DNA of 6,676 bases from positions 1-6,676 of the forward strand of contig CAKRRX010000138.1 in the NCBI GenBank assembly GCA_934394595.1, read 5' to 3'. The translations under genes and the position numbers were made by a program. Below are positions 1-5,697 of the stretch, in pieces (within the stretch, counting starts at the first letter, position 1; the number at the start of each line of letters is the position of its first letter). The DNA is from an uncultured Blautia sp. Lineage in GTDB: Bacteria > Bacillota > Clostridia > Lachnospirales > Lachnospiraceae. The notes under the pieces are model-generated. The model did not search any database, was not told where the DNA came from, and was given only the letters and a program-made list of their open reading frames with translations.

Positions 1-116
1 GGTGCACAGCCGCGGCCAAGTTTCCCGTCTTCAGTTACAACATCAACTTCTACCATTGGCCTGCACTTGCAGTCTACGATCTGACGGGCATGTACAGATT
101 TGATTTTTGAACTCAT
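1..116 (-). CDS. Enolase paralog (phosphopyruvate hydratase-like), N-terminal fragment
   Basis: Only the first 38 codons are present; the gene runs off the left edge. The visible protein starts MSSKIKSVHARQIVD and continues through VEVDVVTEDGKLGRG, which matches the N-terminal domain of enolases (ARxIxDSRGNPTVEVDV...G...GR). Enolase interconverts 2-phosphoglycerate and phosphoenolpyruvate in the cytoplasm. The usual DSRGNP stretch reads DCKCRP here (residues 15-20) and the usual GRAAVP reads GRGCAP, so this is probably a diverged paralog and not the housekeeping enolase. The start is set by a GAGGAGA-type ribosome site (complement of 123-129) six bases upstream of the ATG. It lies 72 bp downstream of the glycerate 2-kinase gene on the same strand. 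That kinase makes the enolase substrate, so the pairing is metabolically coherent. Catalytic residues are outside the window, so activity cannot be judged. Confidence 0.8.
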   Translation of the reverse strand, partial: MSSKIKSVHARQIVDCKCRPMVEVDVVTEDGKLGRGCA

Positions 117-188
117 AAAAATTCTCCTCGTTAATTTAATATAGATAGCTGACCAATGCCGGGGAAAGACAGGGGTCAATTATGGATG

Positions 189-1595
189 TCAGTCTTCTAC
201 AGCAGGGATGTACAGTACGTTAAAGTCGCACAGGTTGGTTCCTGTATTACCTGTAAATACAGCATCACCCATAGCATCAAGTGCTTCATAGCATGCATGT
301 CCTCTCAGAGAACCAAATACATCCACACCTTTTTCAAGGGCTGTCTTGTAACTGGTGGAGTCACAGATACCGCCGGCTACAGGAGTAGTACCGTCTGTTC
401 CTTCGGAGTCAATAGAAAGCATACATGCGCCTTTGGTCTTGGCTGCAAGGATAGAGAAACTTAAAGTAAGTTCCTGTCCAGGTCCACCATGACCGGTAAT
501 GGTGCTGTTATCCAGAATCTTTGTAGTGGTTTCACCGGAGCTTAAGATAACGCAAGGCGGTTTGATCGGGTTTCCATAAGCCTGTGCTTCTCTTGCGATA
601 GAAGCGAAGAAAGAACCGGCATCTTTACTTTCACCTTCCAGGAAAGAAGAAAGGATCATTGCCTGAAGTCCCATTTCTTCTGCAATCTCCTTGGCATAGA
701 TACAGGAATCCGGAAGTGTATTCAGAAGGAAATAAGTATTGTCCGGGAATGCTTTCGGTGTCTCTCCTTCAGGTCCTACATTCATCAGATAATCTACAAC
801 ACTCTTTGGCAGACGGTCTGCAACGTTGTAATCACGAATAACTCTTCTTGCATCTTCCAGAGTAGTTTTGTCAGGTCCCATTGGGGTGCTGGCATATTTC
901 TCATAAGGAACTCCGATGTCTCCTGTTGCAGGATTTCCTACTGCATCGCTGATACCGAATCCGATCAGTTCTGCACCTACAGACTGGATACGTTTGGCAA
1001 GCATACCACCATTCATTGCGGAGATATGACGACGGATCGCATTGACTTCATAAATACCTGCACCGGATTTCAGCATAACATCTGTAGTTTTGATCTCATC
1101 TTCCAGAGTAATTCCTTCGATAGGGCAGCTCATAAGTGCGGAGCTTCCACCACTGATCACTACAATAAAGAGATCGTCCGGTCCGGCGTGATCTACCAGA
1201 TCCAGGATCTTCAGGCAGGCTTCGTATCCAGCCTGATTAGGAAGAGGATGTCCTCCTACATATACATCAGTATTCTGGAAATGATCGGTTTCTTCTGAGA
1301 TCTTTACAATAGCAATACCTTTGGTAAGTTTGTCTCCCAGGACTTCATCTACTGCCATAGCCATATGGTTGCAGGCTTTTCCGGCTCCAAGGAGATAGAC
1401 ATGTTTCTTTTTGGATAAATCCCATGTTTTTGCTCCGATATGCAATATATCGCCATCCAGATGCATGATACTTTTTATTCTTTCATAAGAATCAAGTCGC
1501 TGGAGTGTTTTATTTGTAATGTCCAGTACAATCTTTCTTGACTGGATATCTCCATGGGATGTGAGGGAATCATAGTTTTTAATCTTATTTTTCAT
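189..1595 (-). CDS. Glycerate 2-kinase, class II (DUF4147/MOFRL family)
   Basis: This 468-residue cytoplasmic enzyme is predicted to phosphorylate glycerate with ATP to 2-phosphoglycerate. Family landmarks appear in order: GAGKA (70-74) with the conserved Lys73; GGHPLPNQAG (114-123); ISGGSSAL (147-154), the counterpart of the usual LSGGGSAL; EVNAIRRHIS followed by GG (183-197); SDAVGNP (216-222). The C-terminal MOFRL part has SSGETT (352-357), GHGGPGQE (368-375), DSEGTDG (396-402) and TGNTGTN (448-454). Length is slightly above the usual 420-450 residues because of a longer N-terminus. The start is supported by AAGGGAGA (complement of 1605-1612) nine bases upstream. The usual SGPT motif reads STPM (236-239), and one glycine of the SGGGSAL loop is Ser. 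The likely promoter is the leftward one at 1697-1725. The gene is probably co-transcribed with the downstream enolase paralog. The family assignment is firm; the exact hydroxy-acid substrate is inferred. Confidence 0.93.
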   Translation of the reverse strand: MKNKIKNYDSLTSHGDIQSRKIVLDITNKTLQRLDSYERIKSIMHLDGDILHIGAKTWDLSKKKHVYLLGAGKACNHMAMAVDEVLGDKLTKGIAIVKISEETDHFQNTDVYVGGHPLPNQAGYEACLKILDLVDHAGPDDLFIVVISGGSSALMSCPIEGITLEDEIKTTDVMLKSGAGIYEVNAIRRHISAMNGGMLAKRIQSVGAELIGFGISDAVGNPATGDIGVPYEKYASTPMGPDKTTLEDARRVIRDYNVADRLPKSVVDYLMNVGPEGETPKAFPDNTYFLLNTLPDSCIYAKEIAEEMGLQAMILSSFLEGESKDAGSFFASIAREAQAYGNPIKPPCVILSSGETTTKILDNSTITGHGGPGQELTLSFSILAAKTKGACMLSIDSEGTDGTTPVAGGICDSTSYKTALEKGVDVFGSLRGHACYEALDAMGDAVFTGNTGTNLCDFNVLYIPAVED

Positions 1596-1696
1596 AATAA
1601 AGAATCTCCCTTTACTTCATGTGGATAGTGGGTAATGCTTATCAAGTATTAAATAAAACTAAAAGCGAAAAGCAAAATGTATTAAACTGTACCTAA

Positions 1697-1725
1697 ACAA
1701 TATCGCAATATATCGAATATGTCAA
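1697..1725 (-). promoter_or_regulatory. Predicted sigma-A promoter for the glycerate kinase-enolase transcript
   Basis: Read leftward, TTGACA (complement of 1720-1725) is followed by a 17-bp spacer and TATTGT (complement of 1697-1702). The -35 box is perfect and the -10 box matches TATAAT at four of six positions. Transcription would begin near 1690, giving a leader of about 95 nt before the kinase ATG. The match between this promoter and the rightward one supports the call. Confidence 0.65.
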
Positions 1726-1844
1726 TAGGGAAGTCGAAAAATGCAGATAAATGTGAAAAATACATAAAACGGGTATCTGAATATTGTGAAAATATCTGAA
1801 TACGATAAAAGAAAGCAAAAAATATTGACATATGCGATATATTG
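1706..1844. repeat. 22-bp inverted repeat overlapping both divergent promoters; candidate shared operator
   Basis: The left arm is 1706-1727 and the right arm is 1823-1844. Read on the + strand, the left arm begins CAATATATCG and ends ATATGTCAATA. The reverse complement of the right arm differs only at its eleventh base (21 of 22 identical). Each arm spans the -35 box and most of the spacer of its promoter. Arm centres are 117 bp apart, close to eleven helical turns. This placement fits binding sites for one regulator acting on both promoters, possibly with looping. The regulator is not encoded in the window. Confidence 0.75.
1774..1802 (+). repeat. Tandem direct repeat TATCTGAATA, 19-bp period; possible activator site
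   Basis: Two exact copies of TATCTGAATA lie at 1774-1783 and 1793-1802, 19 bp apart from start to start, which is just under two helical turns. They lie between the divergent promoters, about 58 to 86 bp upstream of the predicted rightward transcription start. An inverted TATCTG half occurs at 1744-1749. The arrangement resembles a direct-repeat activator site, but chance is possible in AT-rich DNA. Confidence 0.4.
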
Positions 1845-1853
1845 ACGTATTAT
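1825..1853 (+). promoter_or_regulatory. Predicted sigma-A promoter for the oxidoreductase-TRAP operon
   Basis: TTGACA (1825-1830), a 17-bp spacer and TATTAT (1848-1853) form a near-consensus promoter: the -35 box is perfect and the -10 box matches five of six positions. Transcription would begin near 1860, giving a leader of about 90 nt before the ATG at 1950. Confidence 0.75.
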
Positions 1854-1934
1854 AAATGTATTAAATAAAACATTACGAGCCGCGAGACAAGCAAAATGAA
1901 GCGAAGCAAACAAAAAACTACCATTTATATAATG

Positions 1935-1941
1935 AAAGGAG
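1935..1941 (+). promoter_or_regulatory. Ribosome binding site fixing the start at 1950
   Basis: AAAGGAG ends eight bases before the ATG at 1950. The open frame extends upstream to an ATG at 1896, but no Shine-Dalgarno sequence precedes that codon, and the extra 18 residues are Lys-rich and unlike the family N-terminus. Confidence 0.85.
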
Positions 1942-1949
1942 AAACTCAA

Positions 1950-3074
1950 ATGGCTCACAAAACAGAATTTCTTTATTTATCAGAACAGGATACAATTGAT
2001 GCAGGTGTTCTTGACGCTAAGAAATGTATTGACAATGCAGAAGAAGTATTTACCTTATTAAGTAAAGGTGATTACCTGATGGGTGGAGCAAACCACAACA
2101 GCCATGGTATGGGAATTGTATTCCCGAAAGAAAGCCCGTTCCCGAACATGCCTGTAGCAGGACCTGACAGAAGATTCGTTGCAATGCCGGCTTACCTGGG
2201 TGGACGTTTTGATGTATGTGGTAATAAATGGTACGGTTCCAACGCAGCTAACCCGAAGAACGGACTTCCAAGATCCGTCCTTACTGTTACATTAAATGAT
2301 AAAGAAACAGGAGAGCCGCTGGCATTCATGTCTGCAAACCTCTTAAGTGCAGCAAGAACCGGTGCTGTTCCTGGAGTTGCAGCAAGACATCTGGCAAGAA
2401 AAGATTCCGAAGTTATTGCAGTACTTGGATGTGGACAGATCAACAAATCCTGCCTTCGTTCTATTCTTACACAGCTTCCTAATATTAAGAAAGTTGTATG
2501 CTATGATATCTTTGAAGCAGCAGCAGATAAATTTGTAGCATGGGAAAAAGAAGAGATCGGACTTGAAGCAGTAGCAGAGCTTGATCTGGAAAAAGCTGTC
2601 AAAGACGCAGATGTTCTTACAGTAGCAGCATCCCGTCTGAAACCTCTCTATGTGAAAGACGAGTGGATGAAAGAAGGCGTTACTGTTCTGATCACAGGAC
2701 CGATGCAGACAGACGATTCCTTCTGGATGAGCACAAAACTTATCTATGATAACACAAGACTTCATGAAGCATATGTTCAGGAAGCAATTGATTCCGGTGA
2801 CAAAGCAGGATATTATAAAGGTGTTATCGGCGGACCGATCTATACTCTGATCGATGCCGGTAAGATGCCTGCACTGAAAGACTCTACAAGCATTGGTGAA
2901 GTAATCCTGGGTGAAAAAGCAGGACGTACAGATGATAAAGAAAGAGTTACTTTTGTAGCTTGTGGTATGGCAACATTTGACGTAGGACTTGGATATGATC
3001 TGTACCACACAGCACTTGATAAAGGAATCGGAACAAAACTGAAACTGTGGGATGATCCATACCAGACAAGATAA
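1950..3074 (+). CDS. Ornithine cyclodeaminase/mu-crystallin family NAD(P)-dependent oxidoreductase
   Basis: This 374-residue cytoplasmic protein starts MAHKTEFLYLSEQD. It carries the family's Lys-Trp segment (KWYGSNAANP, 93-102, with GLPRS at 105-109) and SAARTGAVPGVAARHLAR (133-150), which contains the conserved Arg-Thr. The Rossmann dinucleotide loop is VLGCGQIN (158-165), and the C-terminal helix region is GMATFDVGLGYD (339-350). Family members include ornithine cyclodeaminase, archaeal alanine dehydrogenase, ketimine reductases and iminosuccinate reductase. The GGDCPGKTE-type stretch that carries the catalytic Asp of true ornithine cyclodeaminases is not recognisable; the corresponding place reads ITGPMQTDDSF (248-258). 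Cyclodeaminase activity is therefore unlikely, and an imine- or keto-acid reductase is more plausible. It is longer than the usual 315-350 residues, with extra sequence around residues 45-75. From memory, close clostridial relatives are sometimes labelled tyramine oxidase subunit B; I cannot verify that name or see support for it here. It is first in the operon, before the TRAP genes. Confidence 0.88.
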   Translation: MAHKTEFLYLSEQDTIDAGVLDAKKCIDNAEEVFTLLSKGDYLMGGANHNSHGMGIVFPKESPFPNMPVAGPDRRFVAMPAYLGGRFDVCGNKWYGSNAANPKNGLPRSVLTVTLNDKETGEPLAFMSANLLSAARTGAVPGVAARHLARKDSEVIAVLGCGQINKSCLRSILTQLPNIKKVVCYDIFEAAADKFVAWEKEEIGLEAVAELDLEKAVKDADVLTVAASRLKPLYVKDEWMKEGVTVLITGPMQTDDSFWMSTKLIYDNTRLHEAYVQEAIDSGDKAGYYKGVIGGPIYTLIDAGKMPALKDSTSIGEVILGEKAGRTDDKERVTFVACGMATFDVGLGYDLYHTALDKGIGTKLKLWDDPYQTR

Positions 3075-3127
3075 TCAATTGAATTTCGGATAGTTATTCG
3101 GAATCGCAGAAGGTATGAATTAGTGAC

Positions 3128-3195
3128 AAAGGTGTCGCGACAGTCTTCTTCTATGCGAGAAGAAGACTATGTGTGGCACCTTTTATATTTTTTTA
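3128..3195 (+). terminator. Long intercistronic hairpin with T-rich tail; likely partial terminator or attenuator
   Basis: An inner stem AGTCTTCTTC/GAAGAAGACT (3142-3151 with 3159-3168) closes a seven-base loop. An outer stem AAAGGTG/CACCTTT (3128-3134 with 3177-3183) encloses it, and G-U-rich pairs partly fill the middle. The tract TTTTATATTTTTTT follows at 3181-3194. It lies 53 bp after the oxidoreductase stop and just before the transporter ribosome site. No promoter is evident between hairpin and transporter, so partial read-through would give less transporter than enzyme mRNA. Confidence 0.75.
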
Positions 3196-3203
3196 GCGAA
3201 AAG

Positions 3204-3210
3204 AAGGAGG
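3204..3210 (+). promoter_or_regulatory. Ribosome binding site fixing the DctM start at 3219
   Basis: AAGGAGG ends eight bases before the ATG at 3219. The open frame continues upstream to a GTG at 3123, but those 32 codons are the terminator hairpin itself and have no ribosome site. Confidence 0.9.
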
Positions 3211-3218
3211 TAACGAGA

Positions 3219-4505
3219 ATGTCTTGGTCACTTTTAGCGATGATCGTATGCTTTTTGCTTCTGATGGTAATCGGTTTGCCGATCGCATACAACCTGATCG
3301 TAACAACACTGGTGTACTCGCTGGTAGCAGGGTTTGACCCTATACAGATGGCGATTAAGATGTACGGTGGAATGAACAGTTTCTCATTCCTGGCTGTCCC
3401 GTTTTTTGTACTGACCGGTCAGCTTATGCTGAGAGGCGGTCTTCTGGAATCTCTGATCAAATTTGTAAATGCATGGTTCGGAAGATTCAAAGGTGCTATT
3501 GCTATCGTAACAATCGGCGCATCCCTTCTGATGGGATCTATCGTAGGCCTTGCAGTTGCATCTGCAGCATCTCTGGGAGCATTCCTGATCCCTATGATGA
3601 AAAAAGAAGGATATGCAGCACCATTTGCAGCAGCAGTTATGTCCTCTGCATCACTTCTGGGACCGATCATGCCGCCAAGTGTACTGATGATCCTCTACTG
3701 TACCGCAGTAGGTAAGACATCCATCACCGGTATCTTTATGTCGGCAGTAACACCGGCGATCACAATCGCAGTACTGCAGTGCCTTGTTGCACATCATGTA
3801 GCAAAGAAAAGAAATTATCCTTCCTATGGTAAAACAACACTTGCAGAAAAAGGAAAAGCAACTGCAACTGCAATTCCGGCTCTGCTCCTTCCGGTTATTA
3901 TCCTTGGTGGTATCTTTACCGGTGTTTTCTCTATTACAGAAGCATCTGGCGTAGCTGTTGTATACAGTGCGATCCTTTCCTTCTGTATTAACAGAAGTGT
4001 AAAACTGAAAGATATCCCTGACATGATCATTGAGGCTGCTTCCACATCCGGTCTGGTACTGATCCTGGCTGGTGCAGGTACTGCAATGGCATGGGGTATC
4101 GCAAATGAGCGTGTTATGGACCAGCTGATCGGACCATTATCCAGTATCCCGTCCTGGCTGTTCCTGCTTCTGGTAAATATTCTGATGCTGATCTGTGGTA
4201 TGTTCATGGATGATTATGCATCTACAGTTATCCTTGCCCCGATCATTGCTCCGATCGCATGGGCACTGGGAATCAACCCATTACATATCGGTGTTGTATT
4301 CTGTATCAACCTGGTTGTAGGTCTGGCAACACCACCGTTTGGTATCACATTATTCGTAACAAGCCCTGTTGCAGGTGTAAGGCTGGAGGAAACTGCAAAA
4401 GAAGCTCTGCCGTTCCTGGCGGTAACGATCGGTGTATTGTTACTGGTAACATTTGTACCGCAGTTTGCACTGTGGCTGCCTAATCTGATGGGCTATACAG
4501 GATAA
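3219..4505 (+). CDS. TRAP transporter large permease subunit (DctM family)
   Basis: This 428-residue integral membrane protein is of normal length for the large subunit, the channel-forming part of a Na+- or H+-driven tripartite ATP-independent periplasmic-type transporter. It is almost entirely hydrophobic helices with short polar links. The duplicated family motifs are clear: MGSIVGLAVASAASLGAFLIP (105-125), followed by GPIMPPSVLMILY (148-160) in the first half, and VVGLATPPFGITLFV (366-380) with SPVAGVRLEE in the second. The start MSWSLLAMIV leads straight into the first membrane segment. It precedes the binding-protein gene by 29 bp, with no promoter visible. It is the first transporter gene here, whereas TRAP operons more often run binding protein, small subunit, large subunit. 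The substrate cannot be inferred from this subunit. Confidence 0.95.
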   Translation: MSWSLLAMIVCFLLLMVIGLPIAYNLIVTTLVYSLVAGFDPIQMAIKMYGGMNSFSFLAVPFFVLTGQLMLRGGLLESLIKFVNAWFGRFKGAIAIVTIGASLLMGSIVGLAVASAASLGAFLIPMMKKEGYAAPFAAAVMSSASLLGPIMPPSVLMILYCTAVGKTSITGIFMSAVTPAITIAVLQCLVAHHVAKKRNYPSYGKTTLAEKGKATATAIPALLLPVIILGGIFTGVFSITEASGVAVVYSAILSFCINRSVKLKDIPDMIIEAASTSGLVLILAGAGTAMAWGIANERVMDQLIGPLSSIPSWLFLLLVNILMLICGMFMDDYASTVILAPIIAPIAWALGINPLHIGVVFCINLVVGLATPPFGITLFVTSPVAGVRLEETAKEALPFLAVTIGVLLLVTFVPQFALWLPNLMGYTG

Positions 4506-4534
4506 CGACTTTAGATCAAGGAGGAAGATGAATC

Positions 4535-5620
4535 ATGAAGAAAAGAAGCGTAACAGTATTTTTTGCAGTTGCACTGGCTGCGGCAGTGTCCATTACAGCA
4601 ACTGGTTGTGATATGAAACGTACCAACAGCTCCGGCGGAAGTGGAAGTGCCGGTGTGGATGAAGATATTTCCGGTGATTATGTAATTCGAGTAGCATGCG
4701 AAAACTCTGATACTTATCCGTCAACTCTTGGTCTTAATGTTATGAAAGATTATATTGAAACACAGACAGATGGCCATGTACAGGTTAATATTTATGCCAG
4801 CGGACAGCTTGGAGGAGAGGAAGAAACTCTTGAGCAGGTTGCACAGGGATCTCTGGAAATGGCAGTAGCATCTTTTGCACCTGTTGTATCTTACGACCCG
4901 GAGTTTGAAGTTATGGATATTCCTTTTGTATACAGTAATTATAATCAGGCGTGGATGGTTCTTGACAGTCATGTAGGTACTGATATGATGGCAACTCTGG
5001 AAGATTATGGAATGGTTGGACTGGCATTTATGGAAAACGGATTCCGTCAGGTTACAAGTAACAAAGCTCCTATTACAAGCATTGCTGACTTTAAGGGACA
5101 GAAGCTTCGTACCATGCAGAACAACAATCACATTGCATTCTTCCAGGCACTTGGTGCGAACCCCACACCGGTTGCATTTTCCGAACTGTATATGGCTCTG
5201 AACCAGAACACAGTAGATGCACAGGAAAACCCGATCGCCAACGTTACAGATAAGAAGCTTTACGAAGTACAGAAATATCTTTCTATTACTAATCATATTT
5301 ATGATGCAATGCCTCTGGTTTGCAACAAAGATTACTTAGACAGTCTCCCAGGTAAATATCAGGGAATTGTAAAGACAGGTGCAACACTGGGCATGGAGTA
5401 CAGCCGATTCTGTAATGCAGAACGTGAGGATCTGATTCTTGAAGAACTGAAGAAAGAAGGCATGGAGATCAATGAAGTAGAAGATGCAGCTCGTGAAGAA
5501 ATGAAAGAAGTTGCTCAGCCTGCTGCTATTGAATCCATCGCCAAAGACATCGGACAGGAAAAAGTTGACAAATATCTGGAAGATGTACAGACAGTGCTTG
5601 GAGAGATCAGTAACTACTAA
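4535..5620 (+). CDS. TRAP transporter solute-binding lipoprotein (DctP family)
   Basis: This 361-residue protein captures the substrate outside the membrane and delivers it to the membrane subunits. Residues 1-25 form a lipoprotein signal: basic MKKR, a hydrophobic core, then ATGC with the lipidated Cys25. A Ser-Gly linker (residues 31-40) follows. The binding domain has YASGQLGGEEETLEQVAQGSLEMA (87-110), GFRQVTSNKAPI (169-180) and ADFKGQKLRTM (184-194), where Arg192 corresponds to the carboxylate-binding Arg of the family. TPVAFSELYMALNQNTVDAQENP (211-233) is also diagnostic. The conserved Arg implies a carboxylate-bearing ligand. A ribosome site AAGGAGG (4518-4524) lies ten bases upstream; an ATG at 4528 is out of frame. 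A lipid anchor is expected in a Gram-positive cell, where no periplasm would retain the protein. Confidence 0.95.
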   Translation: MKKRSVTVFFAVALAAAVSITATGCDMKRTNSSGGSGSAGVDEDISGDYVIRVACENSDTYPSTLGLNVMKDYIETQTDGHVQVNIYASGQLGGEEETLEQVAQGSLEMAVASFAPVVSYDPEFEVMDIPFVYSNYNQAWMVLDSHVGTDMMATLEDYGMVGLAFMENGFRQVTSNKAPITSIADFKGQKLRTMQNNNHIAFFQALGANPTPVAFSELYMALNQNTVDAQENPIANVTDKKLYEVQKYLSITNHIYDAMPLVCNKDYLDSLPGKYQGIVKTGATLGMEYSRFCNAEREDLILEELKKEGMEINEVEDAAREEMKEVAQPAAIESIAKDIGQEKVDKYLEDVQTVLGEISNY

Positions 5621-5631
5621 TTAATGTATAC

Positions 5632-5675
5632 ATAGTGACTGTTCGGCAGCTATGATATTGCTGAACAGTTACTGT
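5632..5675 (+). other. Intercistronic hairpin after the binding-protein gene
   Basis: GTGACTGTTCGGCAG (5635-5649) pairs with TTGCTGAACAGTTAC (5658-5672) over about 15 base pairs, including several G-U pairs, around an eight-base loop. It starts some 12 bases after the binding-protein stop and has no T run after it, so it is unlikely to terminate transcription. A hairpin here could protect the upstream mRNA from 3'-5' decay and so raise the level of binding protein over the membrane subunits. That role is inferred from its position. Confidence 0.65.
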
Positions 5676-5683
5676 ACAGAAAT

Positions 5684-5688
5684 AGGAG
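5684..5688 (+). promoter_or_regulatory. Ribosome binding site fixing the DctQ start at 5698
   Basis: AGGAG ends nine bases before the ATG at 5698. The in-frame ATG at 5689 directly abuts the site and so has no usable spacing. Confidence 0.8.
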
Positions 5689-5697
5689 ATGAAAAAT

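Larger units (their letters stand above)
1646..1898 (+). repeat. Repeated leader blocks GTATTAAATAAAAC and AAGCAAAATG
   Basis: GTATTAAATAAAAC occurs exactly at 1646-1659 and at 1858-1871, and each copy is followed in the same orientation by AAGCAAAATG (1670-1679 and 1889-1898). A third partial copy, AAATGTATTAAA, lies at 1675-1686 and matches 1854-1865. The repeats could be remnants of a local duplication or protein-binding sites. They are not mirror-symmetric like the promoters. Confidence 0.4.
1596..1949. other. Divergent control region between the glycerate kinase gene and the rightward operon
   Basis: This 354-bp gene-free stretch is AT-rich and holds two predicted divergent promoters. 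It also holds a 22-bp inverted repeat covering both -35 regions, a tandem 10-bp direct repeat between the promoters, and repeated short blocks in the two leaders. The predicted leaders are similar in length, about 95 nt to the left and 90 nt to the right. A 19-bp dyad, TAATGCTTATCAAGTATTA (1633-1651), lies in the leftward leader and could be a weak operator or RNA hairpin. I see no convincing coding sequence, tRNA or riboswitch in it. Confidence 0.8.

Noticed and set aside
150..178. TGACC/GGTCA inverted repeat between the kinase and enolase genes
   Set aside because: The arms are only five bases with a 19-base loop, and no T tract accompanies them.
1896..1949. Upstream ATG extending the oxidoreductase by 18 residues
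   Set aside because: No ribosome site precedes it, the added residues are Lys-rich and unlike the family, and a strong AAAGGAG fits the ATG at 1950.
1722..1958. 78-codon leftward open frame across the divergent promoter region
   Set aside because: It is Phe- and Tyr-rich, as AT-rich non-coding DNA often is. It has no ribosome site that I can see and overlaps the inverted repeats and promoters.
2343..3008. 221-codon open frame antisense to the oxidoreductase gene
   Set aside because: The protein is Cys-, Phe- and Ser-rich with no family features, and it mirrors a well-supported gene on the other strand.
3123..3218. GTG start extending the large permease by 32 residues
   Set aside because: The extension is the terminator hairpin and has no ribosome site; AAGGAGG at 3204-3210 serves the ATG at 3219.
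4721..5296. 191-codon open frame antisense to the binding-protein gene
   Set aside because: The sequence has no recognisable domain and is explained as a shadow of the binding-protein gene.
5689..5697. ATG at 5689 as the start of the small permease
   Set aside because: It touches the AGGAG site, leaving no spacing; the ATG at 5698 has nine bases.
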